NCBI GenBank assembly: GCA_029983755.1 | Contig: JASBYX010000023.1 | Location: forward strand, 1-28,606 | DNA from: Anaerovoracaceae bacterium | GTDB lineage: Bacteria; Bacillota; Clostridia; Peptostreptococcales; Anaerovoracaceae | DNA: 28,606 nt | Direction: 5' to 3' | Shown: piece by piece, positions 1 through 7,727 of the stretch | Layout: each line of letters starts with the position of its first letter | Position numbering within the stretch: the stretch's first letter is position 1 | Notes under the pieces: model-generated | Databases searched by the model: none | The model's input: only the letters and a program-made list of their open reading frames with translations | Told to the model about the DNA's origin: nothing | Made by a program: the position numbers and the translations under genes

Positions 1-1
1 A

Positions 2-184
2 AGTGAAAACGATATTGGAAAGGTTCTAGGTAATGCATTAAAAGTTCAGATGGGAATGGATCGCAAAATTATTAGTATCGATAATATCTTTGTTAAAGAT
101 GGGGATTACATTGATATCGGCGAACCGGTAGCCGGTGGAAGAGTAGTACCTGTCGTGACGAAGACATTAATATTTAATCGCTAA
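2..184 (+). CDS. eutA: EutA, C-terminal fragment (ethanolamine ammonia-lyase reactivating factor)
   Basis: This is the last 60 codons of a gene that begins left of the window, ending in TAA. The translated end contains DGDYIDIGEP followed by a glycine-rich turn and VVPVVTKTL, which matches my recollection of the C-terminus of EutA. EutA is an actin-fold ATPase-type chaperone that releases damaged or inactive cobalamin from ethanolamine ammonia-lyase so that fresh adenosylcobalamin can bind. eutB follows within 30 bases, the usual eutA-eutB-eutC order, which supports the call. The catalytic and nucleotide-binding parts are outside the window, so integrity of the whole gene cannot be judged. 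Confidence 0.88.
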   Translation, partial: SENDIGKVLGNALKVQMGMDRKIISIDNIFVKDGDYIDIGEPVAGGRVVPVVTKTLIFNR

Positions 185-211
185 AATGAATGAAAGCATG
201 AGGTGAAGAAA

Positions 212-1582
212 GTGATTTTAAAAACAAAGTTATTTGGCCACACTTACGATTTCAAATCTGTTAAAGAAGTAATGGCTAAAGCTAACGAGATGAAATCAGG
301 TGACACTCTGGCAGGAATTGCTGCTGAGTCAGCTGAAGAAAGAGTGGCCGCAAAGCAAGTTCTTGCGAATTTAACTCTGAATGATCTTAGAAATCATCCG
401 GCTGTACCTTACGAAGAAGATGAAGTTACAAGAATTATACAGGATGACGTTAACGAATCAATCTTCGATGAACATAAGAACAAAACAGTCGCAGAGTTTA
501 GAGAATGGCTTTTGGATACAGAGACTACCGGGGATATGATCAAAAGAGCATCCAGAGGTTTGACAGCAGAGATTATTTCAGGTGTTACAAAGCTCATGGG
601 TAATCTTGACCTTATCTATGGAGCAAAAAAGATCGAAATTACTGCAAAATGTAACACTACTATTGGTAAAGACGGTACATTCTCATCTAGACTGCAGCCG
701 AACAACACAACAGATGATCCTAAGGGAATCATGGCATCGACTATGGAAGGCTTCAGCCTAGGATGTGGTGATGCTGTGCTAGGATTGAACCCTGTTGATG
801 ACTCTGTTGAAAGTGTAGCAAGAATACTGAATCAGTTTTATGAGTTTAGAAACAAATGGGAGATTCCTACTCAGATTTGTGTATTAGCACATGTAACTAC
901 TCAGATCGAAGCCGCGAAGAAGCTAGGGGCACCAATAGAGCTAGTTTTCCAGTCCATAGCAGGATCCCAAAAAGGTAATGAAGCTTTCGGTATAACAGGA
1001 GATATGATACAGGAAGCTCATGATTATGCACTTAAATATGGAAAAGCAACCGGTCCAAATGTGATGTACTTTGAAACAGGACAAGGTTCTGAGCTATCCT
1101 CCGAGGCTCATAACGGTTGGGATCAGTTGACAATGGAAGCTAGATGTTATGGATTTGCTAAGAGATTCCAGCCTTTCCTAGTAAATACAGTCGTAGGATT
1201 TATTGGCCCTGAATACTTATATGATTCTAAGCAGGTAATAAGAGCAGGTCTTGAAGATCACTTTATGGGAAAACTTACTGGTATTTCCATGGGGTGTGAT
1301 GCTTGTTATACCAACCACATGAAAGCAGACCAAAACGACATCGAAAATCTAGCTACTCTTCTTGTAGCAGCAGGATGCAACTACATCATGGGTATACCTG
1401 AAGGCGATGACTGCATGCTTATGTATCAGTGCACAGGATATCACGAAGCTGCAGCACTTCGTGAAGTATTCGGACTCAGACCTATCAAAGAGTTTGACGA
1501 ATGGTTGGAAAAGATGGGCATTTCTAAGGATGGAAAGTTAACACCACTAGCAGGAGATGCATCTATCTTTCTTAAGAAGTAA
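212..1582 (+). CDS. eutB: Ethanolamine ammonia-lyase large subunit EutB
   Basis: EutB is the catalytic (alpha) subunit of adenosylcobalamin-dependent ethanolamine ammonia-lyase, which converts ethanolamine to acetaldehyde and ammonia inside the microcompartment. The protein is about 456 residues, the usual family length, and is collinear with enterobacterial EutB. Recognisable blocks include RLIQDDVNE-like RIIQDDVNE near the N-terminus, ANTTIG-like CNTTIG, LAHVTTQIEA, YFETGQGS, and the long FIGPEYLY to GMPLGDD-like region. I prefer GTG 212 over the in-frame GTG 203. An AGGTG ribosome site at 201-205 sits six bases before 212, and the resulting start MILKTKLFG aligns directly with MKLKTTLFG of E. 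coli. eutC follows after 14 bases with its own AAAGGAGG, consistent with translation as one operon. Confidence 0.97.
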   Translation: MILKTKLFGHTYDFKSVKEVMAKANEMKSGDTLAGIAAESAEERVAAKQVLANLTLNDLRNHPAVPYEEDEVTRIIQDDVNESIFDEHKNKTVAEFREWLLDTETTGDMIKRASRGLTAEIISGVTKLMGNLDLIYGAKKIEITAKCNTTIGKDGTFSSRLQPNNTTDDPKGIMASTMEGFSLGCGDAVLGLNPVDDSVESVARILNQFYEFRNKWEIPTQICVLAHVTTQIEAAKKLGAPIELVFQSIAGSQKGNEAFGITGDMIQEAHDYALKYGKATGPNVMYFETGQGSELSSEAHNGWDQLTMEARCYGFAKRFQPFLVNTVVGFIGPEYLYDSKQVIRAGLEDHFMGKLTGISMGCDACYTNHMKADQNDIENLATLLVAAGCNYIMGIPEGDDCMLMYQCTGYHEAAALREVFGLRPIKEFDEWLEKMGISKDGKLTPLAGDASIFLKK

Positions 1583-1596
1583 AGGAGGATAACCCA

Positions 1597-2592
1597 GTGG
1601 ATACAAAAGAATTAAAAGCGATAATTGAGGAAGTGTTAAATAATATGGATTTGGACCTAGGTACTGGAACAGGATCTGAAGCCGGTGCTAAGGGCAGTGT
1701 GGAAACTACAGAAGTTGTTAAAAATGACCAAGCAGTTGAAGCACCTTCTCCAGGAGAGTTGAAAAAGGCTGAGGACAAGGTAGAAGTTCCTGTAACAAAA
1801 CCAAACAGAGAAGAATCCAAGATTGAGGATGGCGAGCTTGTAGATATGAGCACCATAGACATAAAGGAACAATATCTAGTGGAAGATCCGTACGATAAGG
1901 AAGGCTTTTACGAGTTAAAACTTCATGCGCCTTGTAGACTAGGAATAGGAAAAGCTGGTGCAAGATACAAAACATTGCCTCAACTAATGTTTAGAGCTGC
2001 GCATTCAGCAGCACAAGATGCTGTATTTTCAGATGTAGATCAGGATTTTGTTGATGGGCTTGACCTGTTTACAGTTCAAACAAAATGTGAAAGCAAGGAT
2101 CAGTACCTTACAAGACCCGATTTGGGAAGAAGACTTAATGAAGAAGGCGTAGCTACGGTAAAAGAAAAATGTGCTAAGAATCCAACGGTACAAATCTTCG
2201 TTTCAGACGGACTTTCTTCTGCAGCTGTGGCAGCTAATACTGAAGATGTTTTGTCAGGATTAATGCAAGGTCTTAAGGCAAACGGTATAAACGTAGGGAC
2301 TCCTTTCTTTGTAAAGTACGGAAGAGTGGGAGTAATGGACGAGGTTAGCGAACTTACAGGAGCAGATGTAACTTGTGTGTTGATCGGTGAAAGGCCTGGG
2401 CTCATAACAGCTACTTCAATGTCGGCATATATTGCATATAAAGCAACAATTGGTATGCCTGAAGCAAGAAGAACAGTTGTATCAAACATTCATTCTTCAG
2501 GCACTATTCCAGCAGAGGCAGGAGCACATATTGCTGAGGTTATAAAGATCATGCTCGAAAAGAAAGCAAGCGGCACAGATCTAAAATTATAA
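1597..2592 (+). CDS. eutC: Ethanolamine ammonia-lyase small subunit EutC
   Basis: EutC is the beta subunit that, with EutB, forms the adenosylcobalamin pocket. The start is GTG with AAAGGAGG seven bases upstream. The conserved catalytic region runs from about residue 110 (LGIGKAGARYKT) to the C-terminus, with FVSDGLSS, PFFVKYGRVGVMDEV, LIGERPGL and SGTIPAEAGAHIAE all matching the family. The first 20 residues (MDTKELKAIIEEVLNNM) form a predicted amphipathic helix, followed by about 70 residues of low-complexity acidic linker before the domain begins. That layout is typical of an N-terminal encapsulation peptide, and EutC is known in enterobacteria to direct the lyase into the shell. The 331-residue length is slightly above the usual 290-300 because of this linker. 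Confidence 0.97.
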   Translation: MDTKELKAIIEEVLNNMDLDLGTGTGSEAGAKGSVETTEVVKNDQAVEAPSPGELKKAEDKVEVPVTKPNREESKIEDGELVDMSTIDIKEQYLVEDPYDKEGFYELKLHAPCRLGIGKAGARYKTLPQLMFRAAHSAAQDAVFSDVDQDFVDGLDLFTVQTKCESKDQYLTRPDLGRRLNEEGVATVKEKCAKNPTVQIFVSDGLSSAAVAANTEDVLSGLMQGLKANGINVGTPFFVKYGRVGVMDEVSELTGADVTCVLIGERPGLITATSMSAYIAYKATIGMPEARRTVVSNIHSSGTIPAEAGAHIAEVIKIMLEKKASGTDLKL

Positions 2593-2602
2593 GGAGAAGA
2601 AA

Positions 2603-3259
2603 ATGAAAAGAGATCCATTAAAGACAAATGTACTTGCTGCAAAGATCATCCCAAATGCAACTCCGGAAATGCTCAAGGATTTTGATGACATACCAGAAAA
2701 CTATAAATCCCTTGCGCTTATTACCGCTGATTGCGACGATGTTACGTACACAGCTTTAGATGAAGCTACTAAAAAGGCAGATGTAGTTGTAGCTTATGCT
2801 AAAAGCTTTTACGCAGGTGCAGCAAACGCTAACACAAAGTTAGCTGGAGAAATCATAGGAATTCTTGCAGGTCCAAATCCTGCAGAGGTGAAAAGCGGAT
2901 TAGATGCTTGTATCGACTTTATTGAAAATGAAGCACATTTCGTATCAGCAAATGAAGATGATTCAATTTGCTATTATGCACACTGTATATCAAGGACAGG
3001 ATCATATCTTTCAGAGGGAGCCGGTATTCCTGAAGGTCAAGCTTTGGCTTATCTTATTGCTCCGCCCCTTGAAGCAATGTATGGAGTTGATGCAGCAATG
3101 AAGGCTGCAGATGTTGAGCTATGCGTATTATATGCACCACCATCAGAAACAAACTTTGGAGGAGCATTATTGACAGGAAGTCAATCAGCATGCAAGTCCG
3201 CATGCGATGCATTTGCTGCAGCAGTAGAATTTGTTGCGGACAACCCAATCGCTTACTAA
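2603..3259 (+). CDS. eutL: Microcompartment shell protein EutL (tandem-BMC trimer)
   Basis: EutL is a trimeric shell protein made of two fused BMC domains. Its large central pore is gated and is thought to pass bulky substrates or cofactors such as ethanolamine and cobalamin. At 218 residues it matches the E. coli protein (219) and shares LALITADCDDVTY, FYAGAA, GPNPAEVKSGLDA, SRTGSYLS, YLIAPPLEA and PSETNFGGALLTGSQ. The start is ATG with AAGGAG upstream, ten bases after eutC. A 96-base gap follows before the first eutM. I see no strong hairpin or promoter in that gap, so the following shell genes are probably in the same transcript. Confidence 0.96.
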   Translation: MKRDPLKTNVLAAKIIPNATPEMLKDFDDIPENYKSLALITADCDDVTYTALDEATKKADVVVAYAKSFYAGAANANTKLAGEIIGILAGPNPAEVKSGLDACIDFIENEAHFVSANEDDSICYYAHCISRTGSYLSEGAGIPEGQALAYLIAPPLEAMYGVDAAMKAADVELCVLYAPPSETNFGGALLTGSQSACKSACDAFAAAVEFVADNPIAY

Positions 3260-3355
3260 ATGTTTTGTGGATACGTTGTTAAAAATATTCGCTTTGTATG
3301 AAACATAAGAAAAAACTAGAAATAGAATAAACTGATTAAATTTAGGAGGAATGAA

Positions 3356-3637
3356 ATGGCTAATTTACAGGCACTAGGAATGATTGAAACAAAAGGATTG
3401 GTTGGCTCTATCGAAGCAGCCGATGCAATGGTAAAGGCCGCAAATGTATCACTGATTGGAAAGGTACATGTTGGCGGTGGACTTGTAACTGTTATGGTTA
3501 GAGGAGATGTAGGAGCTGTAAAGGCAGCAGTAGATGCCGGAGCAGCTGCAGCAGAAAGAGTTGGAGAGCTTATCTCAATCCACGTAATTCCAAGACCACA
3601 CTCTGATGTAGAGATGATTTTGCCTACAATTGAGTAA
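3356..3637 (+). CDS. eutM: Hexameric shell protein EutM (copy 1)
   Basis: This is a single BMC-domain protein of 93 residues, the major hexagonal facet protein of the ethanolamine microcompartment. The N-terminus MANLQALGMIETKGL, the pore loop VHVGGGLVTV, the GDVGAVKAAVDAG helix and the C-terminal HVIPRPH match EutM, PduA and CcmK-class proteins, with EutM the closest in my judgement. The start is ATG with TTAGGAGG upstream. The translated protein is identical to the product of 4279-4560, although the DNA differs at about a dozen synonymous positions. The EutK-like gene sits between the two copies. Confidence 0.95.
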   Translation: MANLQALGMIETKGLVGSIEAADAMVKAANVSLIGKVHVGGGLVTVMVRGDVGAVKAAVDAGAAAAERVGELISIHVIPRPHSDVEMILPTIE

Positions 3638-3677
3638 ACTCTGAGAAGGTAGATATAAGGATTAATAGGAGAAGCAT

Positions 3678-4232
3678 ATGGAAGCACTTGGAATGATTGA
3701 AGTCTACGGAAGAGTAGGCGCCATTGAAGGCCTGGATAGCGCTCTTAAAGGTGCAAATGTTTCCCTCGTGAATATGGTCAGAGTTGGTGGAGGGCTGACA
3801 GCGGTCTTTGTTGAAGGAGACGTTGGAGCTGTAAAAGCATCTATAGATGCAGCCTCTGCAGCAGCAGAAAGGGTGGGTCAACTTGTGTCACAACATGTAA
3901 TTCCAAGACCCGATCCATCAGTTCGCGCTATGCTGGAAATGGATTTAAATCCTGTACCGGCGCCTGGCAGCAATGGTGGTAGCAAGGGGAATAATAGAGA
4001 AATAAAAGAATCTGAAGCTGAGCAGGTTATAGAATCTTCAGTAAAGCAAACGGATGTAAAGGCAAAAAGCAGTAAAAACGATGCTGAAAAATCTTCAGAA
4101 GAAGAGCTTAAGGCAATGACAGTGGGAGAACTTAGGAATCTTGCAAGAACTTACGACGAGTTTCCTCTATCAAAAACTGACATCAAATTTGCGAAGAAAA
4201 ATGAGTTAATCGAGGCACTACAAAGTATTTAG
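3678..4232 (+). CDS. EutK-like shell protein: BMC domain plus C-terminal Rho_N/SAP-like domain
   Basis: Residues 1-90 form a standard BMC domain (MEALGMIEVYGRVGAIEG, pore loop RVGGGLTAVFVEGDVGAVKA, HVIPRPDPSV). Residues 95-140 are a Gly/Ser then Lys/Glu/Ser linker without predicted fold. The last 42 residues (TVGELRNLARTYDEFP, then KKNELIEAL) resemble the short helix-loop-helix module of the Rho N-terminal or SAP type, which usually binds nucleic acid. Enterobacterial EutK also has a BMC domain with a small C-terminal helical domain proposed to bind nucleic acid, so this may be its functional counterpart with an unrelated tail. The start is ATG after TAGGAGA. It lies between two identical EutM genes. 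The BMC assignment is firm; the tail assignment is from pattern only. Confidence 0.85.
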   Translation: MEALGMIEVYGRVGAIEGLDSALKGANVSLVNMVRVGGGLTAVFVEGDVGAVKASIDAASAAAERVGQLVSQHVIPRPDPSVRAMLEMDLNPVPAPGSNGGSKGNNREIKESEAEQVIESSVKQTDVKAKSSKNDAEKSSEEELKAMTVGELRNLARTYDEFPLSKTDIKFAKKNELIEALQSI

Positions 4233-4278
4233 AAAAATTATTAATATTTAATTCAAGATTCGAAAGAGAGGAAATAAA

Positions 4279-4560
4279 ATGGCAAATCTACAAGCACTAG
4301 GAATGATTGAAACAAAAGGATTGGTTGGTTCTATTGAAGCAGCCGATGCTATGGTAAAGGCCGCAAATGTATCACTGATTGGAAAGGTACATGTTGGCGG
4401 AGGACTTGTAACTGTTATGGTTAGAGGAGATGTAGGAGCTGTAAAGGCAGCAGTAGATGCCGGAGCAGCTGCAGCAGAAAGAGTTGGAGAGCTTATCTCA
4501 ATCCATGTAATTCCAAGACCACACTCTGATGTAGAGATGATTCTCCCTACGATTGAATAA
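4279..4560 (+). CDS. eutM: Hexameric shell protein EutM (copy 2, identical protein)
   Basis: This second 93-residue BMC-domain protein is identical in sequence to the product of 3356-3637. The reading frame starts at ATG after GAGAGGAAATAAA and ends 24 bases before eutT. Differences between the two genes cluster in the first 140 and the last 60 bases and are all silent. The central stretch, about 3478-3580 against 4401-4503, is base-for-base the same apart from a few positions. Two identical copies would raise the dose of the main facet protein; there is no residue difference that would give the copies separate permeability. Confidence 0.95.
   Translation: MANLQALGMIETKGLVGSIEAADAMVKAANVSLIGKVHVGGGLVTVMVRGDVGAVKAAVDAGAAAAERVGELISIHVIPRPHSDVEMILPTIE
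4279..4560 (+). repeat. Direct repeat of the eutM gene (other copy at 3356-3637)
   Basis: The 282-base coding sequence here repeats 3356-3637 in the same orientation, 923 bases downstream. I count about 12 differences by eye, roughly 96 percent identity, and all are synonymous. The upstream untranslated sequences of the two copies differ, so the repeat is confined to the coding region. This is the pattern expected from gene duplication with continued gene conversion or strong protein-level selection. Confidence 0.9.
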
Positions 4561-4584
4561 CATAGAAATAAGGAGGTGGTATAG

Positions 4585-5394
4585 TTGAAAGTTATCACCG
4601 AAGCTATTGTGAGGAATGAACTTAAGACGACCAGACCTGAGGTTTATTATATACCTGAGGGTAAACTGCTATCTCCAGCTGCTAGAGAATATCTTCAAAG
4701 TTTACAAATTGATATTGATTTTGAAAAAAATCGAAGTGTCAGGGAAGCTGAGGGGACATCTACTCCATTGGAAAATATCCACGGCAATGACAAGAAAGCA
4801 ACATTAAGCGATAAAGATGCCTCGACTCCGTCACCTAAATATGTTGACTATGAGACAGGTGCAGGATATATTTCCAAGCCTGAACATATGACTCAGCTTT
4901 ACTCAAACAAACTGGTCGACAAGTGTCATCCTAGGATCAAATACAGAGGTAAGATTGACAGCTTAGAAGCTTTGATAATCAATGCACAATGTATTATTAA
5001 AGCAAATGACGGCCCGCAAATGATGATAGATGATCTCGATAACATCTTGGAAGTTGTTGGAAATTTAATGAGATGCGAAGTTCTGGATGAGCCTGTGACC
5101 AATGAATATATTCTTGGTTTCAACCATGCTGAGCTTAGAGAACGCTCACATTTCCCAATGAAGTACTATAAGATAAAACAGCTTCTGCTTCCTAACTATA
5201 ATATGGGGATTGAACATGCGCAGCTTAATGTAATAAGAGCAGCTATTAGAGAATGCGAAGTTATCGCTGTAGAAGCCTTTAGGCAGAGTAGAGCGATGGA
5301 CAGAAGTGATGTAATTGAAGAACTCAATAGGCTGTCAAGTGCATTACACATAATGATGTGTAAAAATCTCGCTGGAGAATATGACAACAAGTAA
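4585..5394 (+). CDS. eutT: Corrinoid adenosyltransferase EutT
   Basis: EutT transfers the adenosyl group of ATP to reduced cobalamin, making the adenosylcobalamin needed by EutBC. The start is TTG, with AAGGAGG upstream and spacing of 7-8 bases; no better start is present. Residues 1-46 form the N-terminal module also seen in EutQ of enterobacteria (VITEAIVRNEL, LLSPAAREYLQ). The adenosyltransferase helices run from about residue 95 to the end, including RIKYRGKIDSLEALII, NLMRCEVLDEP, VIRAAIRECEVIAVEAF and ELNRLSSALHIMM. The cysteine-rich metal motif of enterobacterial EutT (a His followed by CCxxC) is absent here; the only cysteines are scattered. That resembles the metal-independent Firmicutes type. 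It follows eutM copy 2 by 24 bases. Confidence 0.93.
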   Translation: MKVITEAIVRNELKTTRPEVYYIPEGKLLSPAAREYLQSLQIDIDFEKNRSVREAEGTSTPLENIHGNDKKATLSDKDASTPSPKYVDYETGAGYISKPEHMTQLYSNKLVDKCHPRIKYRGKIDSLEALIINAQCIIKANDGPQMMIDDLDNILEVVGNLMRCEVLDEPVTNEYILGFNHAELRERSHFPMKYYKIKQLLLPNYNMGIEHAQLNVIRAAIRECEVIAVEAFRQSRAMDRSDVIEELNRLSSALHIMMCKNLAGEYDNK

Positions 5395-5417
5395 TCAAAA
5401 AGAAAGGAGGCAGCTGA

Positions 5418-6161
5418 TTGGATAGAAATAGTTTAATTGAAGAAATTTTACGGAAAGTTCTTGTTGAAATAAGTAGGTTAGAGTCAAAGGAAGACGTGCT
5501 GACCAATTCTAAGAACTGCACATCAGCAAATGAAAAAACAAAATATCTTGATGAAGATACAAAGCAAATTCTGGTATTGCCTCCGGACGAGAACTGTTGC
5601 TGTCTAGACTCTCTAGGGGAAAGAAGCTTGCTGAAAGATAAGATTTTTATATATGATAAGAGTAAAAAATTTATTGATACGACAGAATATAAAGATGTTG
5701 TGGTATGTTCCCTTAGCAATATGGAATTGAGCAAACTCTCAGCTGGTCTCTGTGACAGTTCAAAACTCGAACTTGTAGAAAAAGCCATCATGACAGGGGC
5801 AAGCATCCATATTGTTAAGGAAGGCATTCAGCTGATAGCGGAGGGTGTGAATGCTCCAAGGACTTTTTTAAGAGGTTACAGACAAAAACTGGACACTATA
5901 AAAAGTTGGGGGATCAACATCGCGTCTCTCGATGAGATTATTAGGACTCTGGATAAGAAGTATGGTAAAGCAAGCTCAAATGGAAATAGCAAATTCGGCA
6001 GCAACATAATAAATAAAAGATTCGTAACCCAAAGAGACATTGAGGAAGTGTATCTGTCAGGTTATGATACAGCATTTATATCATCGGGCAGCAGAGTAAC
6101 CGATGTGGCCAAAGAGTACGCAGAGAAATATAGAATAGTTCTTAAAGTTGAGAATCAGTGA
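5418..6161 (+). CDS. Firmicutes-type ethanolamine utilization protein of unknown function (TIGR02536-like)
   Basis: I recognise this as the protein family found in Firmicutes eut operons but not in proteobacterial ones (TIGR02536 by memory). Its biochemical role is not established. The start is TTG with AAAGGAGG seven bases upstream. Residues 1-18 (MDRNSLIEEILRKVLVEI) form an amphipathic helix like an encapsulation peptide, followed by a polar linker to about residue 45. The rest looks like an alpha/beta domain of Rossmann or flavoprotein type, with strands at KQILVLPP, VVVCSLSN, IMTGASIHIV and DTAFISSGS. Three consecutive cysteines occur at residues 60-62. The predicted helix suggests it is a lumen protein. 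It lies between eutT and eutN with short spacers. Confidence 0.82.
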   Translation: MDRNSLIEEILRKVLVEISRLESKEDVLTNSKNCTSANEKTKYLDEDTKQILVLPPDENCCCLDSLGERSLLKDKIFIYDKSKKFIDTTEYKDVVVCSLSNMELSKLSAGLCDSSKLELVEKAIMTGASIHIVKEGIQLIAEGVNAPRTFLRGYRQKLDTIKSWGINIASLDEIIRTLDKKYGKASSNGNSKFGSNIINKRFVTQRDIEEVYLSGYDTAFISSGSRVTDVAKEYAEKYRIVLKVENQ

Positions 6162-6172
6162 ATGGGGGATAA

Positions 6173-6430
6173 ATGTTAATCGGTACAGTGGTTGGATCAA
6201 TATGGGCAACACAAAAAACGCAGACCCTGAGTTCTTATAAGCTACTTGAGGTTTCTGTTATGGATAGAGGAGAAGAAAAAACCTTTATAGCTGCAGATAA
6301 TCTTGGTGCGGGTATAGGAGAAAGGGTTATCCTAGTAGGAGGAAGTGGAGCCCGGGTGTCTGAACAGCCAAGTAATATCCCCCTTGATCTCACAATTATC
6401 GCTATAGTCGACGATAAAAATAATGACTAA
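6173..6430 (+). CDS. eutN: Pentameric vertex protein EutN (copy 1)
   Basis: This is an 85-residue member of the EutN/CcmL/PduN family, beta-barrel proteins whose pentamers close the vertices of the shell. Family features are the MLIGTVVGSIWATQK start, the SSYKLLEV strand, DNLGAGIGERVILVGGSGAR, and the closing ALVDLTIIAIVD-like DLTIIAIVDD. The ATG follows GGGGGATAA and lies 11 bases after the upstream stop. A second and clearly divergent EutN paralogue is encoded at 9469-9735. Confidence 0.95.
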   Translation: MLIGTVVGSIWATQKTQTLSSYKLLEVSVMDRGEEKTFIAADNLGAGIGERVILVGGSGARVSEQPSNIPLDLTIIAIVDDKNND

Positions 6431-6461
6431 ATAAAGAAACATTGAACGAAAGGAATAGAGT

Positions 6462-7691
6462 ATGTTTCAGGAACTTATAGATAATATTACTAATACATCC
6501 GTATTCACTGAAAGCATATCAGATTGGATTAGCAATATTTCCATTAACTCAGTAATCATATTCATAATGATGATTTTTATGATTGTTGGGGCGATTGATA
6601 AGATGAGAGGAAATAAGCTGGGATATGGAGAACAGTTTGAAGAGGGATTTAATGCTATGGGGCCTTTAGCCATTGCTATGGCAGGAGTTGTAGCTGCAGC
6701 ACCGGTACTTGCTATCATTTTGAGACCGATTATAGCCCCTATTTATGAGCTAGTAGGTGCTGATACCTCAATGTTTGCAACTACACTTTTAGCTTGTGAT
6801 ATGGGTGGATACCCACTTGCGATGCAGTTGGCGGAAAATGAAAATATCGGCAATTTTGCAGGGTTAATACTTGGTACAATGATGGGACCTACAATCGTAT
6901 TTACTATACCTGTAGCATTGAGCATTATAAAAAAAGAAGATAGAAGCTATCTCGGAGCAGGAATTTTAGCGGGTCTAATCACAATACCTATTGGATGTAT
7001 TGTTGGTGGGCTTGTAATGAATTTAACACCATATAAAATTAGTATCGGAACAATCTTAGTCAATTTGATTCCTGTTATAGTAATCGCTGCATTGATCGTT
7101 GCAGGTCTTTGGTTTATACCACAAAAGATGATAAATGGATTTAATAAGTTCGGCGCAGGAGTTACTATTGTTATAACATTTTTTACGGCTGTTGCTGTAT
7201 TTGAGTACACCACCGGCATCAAGTTCCCTCTCATGAACATTATGGTAGAGCCTGATGCTAACGGAGCTATTCCACTTGAATCAGGACTTCTGGTATGTGG
7301 CCAGATTGCTGTTGTTTTGATAGGTGCATTCCCTATGGTTAAGTGGATAACAAAAACATTCGGAAAACAACTTGAGCACATAGGTGGTAAATTGGGAATG
7401 AACGAGGCAGGTTCTGCCGGTCTTATAGCAAACTTAGCAAATAATATTGCAATGTTTAACATTATGGGAGACATGAATCCTAAGGGGAAGCTACTCAATG
7501 TGGCCTTTGCAGTTTCAGCAGCTTTTGTATTCGGAGATCATCTTGGTTTTACGGCAGGTGTTAATCACGAAATGATTTTCCCAGTAATAGTGGGTAAACT
7601 TACTGCAGGTATAACTGCATTGATTCTTGCCAACATTTTAGCACCTACGCTATTAGCTAAGGTTGAATCAGCTAAACCGGTTAAAGAGTAA
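6462..7691 (+). CDS. eutH: Ethanolamine permease EutH
   Basis: EutH is the inner-membrane transporter that brings ethanolamine into the cell, mainly important at low external ethanolamine or low pH. The 409-residue protein is almost entirely hydrophobic, with about ten to eleven predicted membrane segments. Recognisable family segments include MIVGAIDKMRGNKLGYGEQF near residue 45, FNAMGPLAIAMAGVVAAAPV, LLACDMGGYPLAMQLA and FAVSAAFVFGDHLGFTAG near the end. The ATG follows GAAAGGAATAGAGT. The gene sits 31 bases after eutN and 36 before eutQ, in the usual Firmicutes eut order. Confidence 0.96.
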   Translation: MFQELIDNITNTSVFTESISDWISNISINSVIIFIMMIFMIVGAIDKMRGNKLGYGEQFEEGFNAMGPLAIAMAGVVAAAPVLAIILRPIIAPIYELVGADTSMFATTLLACDMGGYPLAMQLAENENIGNFAGLILGTMMGPTIVFTIPVALSIIKKEDRSYLGAGILAGLITIPIGCIVGGLVMNLTPYKISIGTILVNLIPVIVIAALIVAGLWFIPQKMINGFNKFGAGVTIVITFFTAVAVFEYTTGIKFPLMNIMVEPDANGAIPLESGLLVCGQIAVVLIGAFPMVKWITKTFGKQLEHIGGKLGMNEAGSAGLIANLANNIAMFNIMGDMNPKGKLLNVAFAVSAAFVFGDHLGFTAGVNHEMIFPVIVGKLTAGITALILANILAPTLLAKVESAKPVKE

Positions 7692-7727
7692 ACAAACAAG
7701 AGTAAGCATATTTTCAAGGAGATAGAT

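Noticed and set aside
2100..2489. Minus-strand open frame of 129 codons within eutC
   Set aside because: It opposes the conserved catalytic part of EutC and has no features of its own.
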